Positions 5,901 through 6,767 of a DNA stretch of 6,767 nt are shown piece by piece; the first letter of the stretch is position 1, and the number at the start of each line of letters is the position of its first letter. This DNA is from Alistipes sp. (GTDB taxonomy: Bacteria; Bacteroidota; Bacteroidia; Bacteroidales; Rikenellaceae): the NCBI GenBank assembly GCA_017561105.1, contig JAFZDR010000083.1:1-6767 (forward strand), written 5' to 3'. The notes under the pieces are model-generated. The model searched no databases, was not told the origin of the DNA, and saw nothing but the letters and a program-made list of their open reading frames with translations. A program made the position numbers and the translations under genes.

Positions 5901-6062
5901 GGCGTATATTCCACCGCACGAAATATTATAGGTGTGTCGTTGGTCGGAGGTCTGCTCTTTGCCACCGTATTCGGCATACTGCTCTACCCTGCCCTATACT
6001 ATCTTGTGGGCAAGGTGGCACGATTTGAACAGAGAAGAGCTAAGGAGGAGAATTATGCGTAG
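2928..6062 (+). CDS. RND multidrug efflux transporter, inner-membrane subunit (HAE1 family, AcrB/MexB type)
   Basis: 1044 residues, close to the 1049 of E. coli AcrB. It is the proton-driven pump of a tripartite exporter and works as a trimer in the inner membrane. It starts MKNFFIHRPIFA, the standard N-terminus, with helix 1 at about 11-29. Helices 2-6 span about 337-500, helix 7 lies near 533-552, and helices 8-12 span about 870-1030. Two large periplasmic loops lie between. The proton-relay residues are all present: D407 and D408 in helix 4 (LVVDDAIVVVE), K938 in helix 10 (GLAAKNSILVVEYA), and R969 and T976 in helix 11 (MRVRPILMT). The family motif FLPEED is at 557-562. By alignment from memory of AcrB, F136 and F623 keep the deep-pocket phenylalanines, but M177, V605, L610 and S612 replace four others. 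There is no Shine-Dalgarno at its start. The 3' end carries the ribosome-binding site of the next gene and overlaps it by 8 bp. Confidence 0.96.
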   Translation: MKNFFIHRPIFAISLSVIIVLLGAISISNLAIEQYPNITPPVVEVTASYEGADAETVNNAVATPLAESIMGVSDMLYMQATSANDGSMTLQVTFDIGSDADLDAIFTQNNVATATSKLPSSVIEQGVVTRKTQTGFLMVYALYSDGRYDENFLSNYAYINIQNELLKINGIGKVEIMGAGEYAMRVWLRPDLLAYYNISVSEILSAISTEAGIYPAGQFGAEPTPATTQFTYTVTMPRQISTPEEFGNILLRTTENGTQVRLRDVATVELGNQNYGASSRFGDKPTTIITVYQEPNSNAVALGDAVKSKMSAISERMPDGVEYEVLVDGTKSISAGIREIFETLIIALVLVIAIIFLFLQDWRATLIPLIAIPVSIIGTFMIFPLLGFTINIISLLGLVLSVGLVVDDAIVVVEAAQSGIERGLTPTKATEEAMSKVTSPIIATTVILLAVFIPISFSGGISARLFQQFAITISVSVLFSAVNALSLSPALCALLLRPQKERTAGLFGAFNRIFDRAMGSYGATIGRVVRRWRSTIAMVAIMAVAIVAMLKLLPKGFLPEEDLGFFTISVNAPDNTALSRTEQIMAKVDSVTKATLPIVESTGVVSGFNLISGVASTSSGVIFVKLVDFDKRKMSAMEAVAKLNRALYTAIPEAECGAFVSPSIPGLGVTSGVTFELQDRAGKGTAYLVEQSDKLLAALRKEPLIKSASTEFRNGVAQKHLDIDKEHALMSGVSLDALYSETATLLGGRMINNFNLFGRLYQSYLQAAPEYREGEKSLDSYFLMNGNNESVPLTTFVTVRDTTGVEYVSQFNLYRSIGINVSPAEGASTGDIMNRIDEVADDILPDDTAVAWSGVSFQEREEGSKGGWVFMIAFIFVFFTLSSLYESWSLPLSIVMGVPLAVVGALCGVGLAHLIAPQFINDIYMQISLAMLIGLAAKNSILVVEYADKLFHEERQSLLDATINAAKMRVRPILMTAFASILGMLPLVFASGVYSTARNIIGVSLVGGLLFATVFGILLYPALYYLVGKVARFEQRRAKEENYA
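6042..6048 (+). promoter_or_regulatory. Strong Shine-Dalgarno site for the outer-membrane channel gene
   Basis: AAGGAGG lies 6 nt upstream of ATG 6055, inside the last codons of the transporter gene. It is the only consensus ribosome-binding site in the window; the other starts show A/T-rich leaders. It fixes the start and suggests reinitiation or independent loading at the overlap. Confidence 0.7.
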
Positions 6063-6767
6063 AATAGCTTATATATTATTGGCGGCCGCCCTATCTCTTG
6101 GCTGCAATCCACGCCTTAGTGCGCCTAAGCTTGTACAGCACAAGGAGTATATCTTCGGCAAAGAGTTTTCGCGCGACTCGATAACTCTCGGCAGCAAGTG
6201 GTGGCAGATGTTTGGCGATACAACACTCAATCATCTGGTCGAGCGGGCACTCGCGCAGAATAAGAGTATAGAGATTGCCGCATCGCGAATAGAGGAGGCT
6301 CATCACAACCTTGTCGTAACACGCGCAACCTATCTTCCATCCTTCTCGGGCAATATATCGGCCGAGGGTAAATACGAAAGTGCAACCGACAATATAGCGC
6401 AGAGCTACAAAGTTCTCCCGCAGGCGAGTTGGGAGATTCCACTATTTGGCTCATTGCGCCACGCCACCAAGGGTGCAAAGGCTCAAATCGACTACGAGGT
6501 TTGGCAATATCGCGGAGTGTGTTTGGCTCTCGAAGCGGAGATAGCAACTACCTACTTCACGCTATTGCAATATCGCCAGGACCTCGCCATAGCACAACGC
6601 AGTAGCGAGTTGCGTCGCGAGATGGTTGTGTTGATAGACTCGTTATATCACTACGGATACGCCTCGGGCGTAAATCTCGAACAGGCACGAAGCCTGCTCT
6701 ACACGGCCGAAGCCGATATTCCGCTATACGAAAAGGCAATTGCTCAAACCCTGCTCTCGTTGGCTAC
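6055..6767 (+). CDS. Outer-membrane efflux channel lipoprotein, NodT/OprM (TolC) family, partial
   Basis: 237 residues are visible from ATG at 6055; the frame is open to the window end. About half of a usual 450-480-residue protein is present. Residues 1-16 are a lipoprotein signal with lipobox LSLGC (C17), so the channel is lipid-anchored like OprM. The family features follow in order. WWQMFGD (49-55) leads into the first helix (LNHLVERALAQNKSIEIAASRIEEA, about 58-82). The ATYLPSFSG segment (91-99) opens the first beta-hairpin, and WEIPLFGSLR (126-135) is the typical end of the barrel segment. Long amphipathic helices (about 136-237) then make the periplasmic tunnel. ATG overlaps the transporter stop by 8 bp, so the gene is the third cistron of the efflux operon and supplies the exit duct for the adaptor and pump. 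Confidence 0.93.
   Translation, partial: MRRIAYILLAAALSLGCNPRLSAPKLVQHKEYIFGKEFSRDSITLGSKWWQMFGDTTLNHLVERALAQNKSIEIAASRIEEAHHNLVVTRATYLPSFSGNISAEGKYESATDNIAQSYKVLPQASWEIPLFGSLRHATKGAKAQIDYEVWQYRGVCLALEAEIATTYFTLLQYRQDLAIAQRSSELRREMVVLIDSLYHYGYASGVNLEQARSLLYTAEADIPLYEKAIAQTLLSLA

Noticed and set aside
5588..6028. A 146-codon plus-strand frame inside the transporter gene
   Set aside because: It is a shadow in another frame of the conserved helices 8-12 of the pump. Its translation is Arg/Cys-rich without domain structure.

Overview
The window looks like Bacteroidales chromosome. Evidence: the best promoter in it, upstream of the small histone-like gene, fits the Bacteroidetes pattern (TTTG, 19 bp, TAnnTTTG). 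Most starts lack a Shine-Dalgarno sequence. A 58-residue Hc1-type histone-like protein of the kind common in this phylum is present. Codon use (many TCG, CTC and ATA codons) could fit a Rikenellaceae-type genome, but that is a guess. I see no tRNA, rRNA, CRISPR array, insertion sequence or phage gene.

Left half (1-1621, all minus strand), in transcription order. First is a histone H1-like small protein (1445-1621) with a clear promoter at 1656-1686 and a strong hairpin terminator candidate at 1392-1428. Next is a four-helix DoxX-family membrane protein (894-1343). Then comes an exported thioredoxin-fold protein resembling YtfJ (257-790), apparently with its own -7 element at 814-821. Last is the N-terminal 79 residues of a secreted protein that runs off the left edge (1-238). 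The junction of the last two genes carries a perfect 15-bp tandem duplication that repeats the stop-stop-start sequence. The partial gene also contains a long perfect hairpin in its early codons.

Intergenic 1622-1808: two divergent promoters. Each has the extended -33 element TTTTGCAC and a GTATATTT -7 element, so the two -33 regions form an 8-bp inverted repeat.

Right half (1809-6767, plus strand): a compact tripartite RND efflux operon. It encodes a lipoprotein periplasmic adaptor (1809-2918), an AcrB-type HAE1 transporter with the full proton-relay set D407/D408/K938/R969/T976 (2928-6062), and the first 237 residues of a NodT/OprM-type outer-membrane lipoprotein channel (6055 to the window end). 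Gene spacing is 9 bp and then an 8-bp overlap, so the three are almost certainly co-transcribed and form one envelope-spanning drug or metabolite exporter. No regulator for the operon lies in the window.

The gene families are all known, and I do not see a convincing new system. The points worth a second look are small-scale: the duplicated gene junction, the in-gene hairpin, the mirrored divergent promoters, the cysteine-motif-free thioredoxin-fold protein, and a transporter whose inferred binding-pocket phenylalanines are largely replaced.
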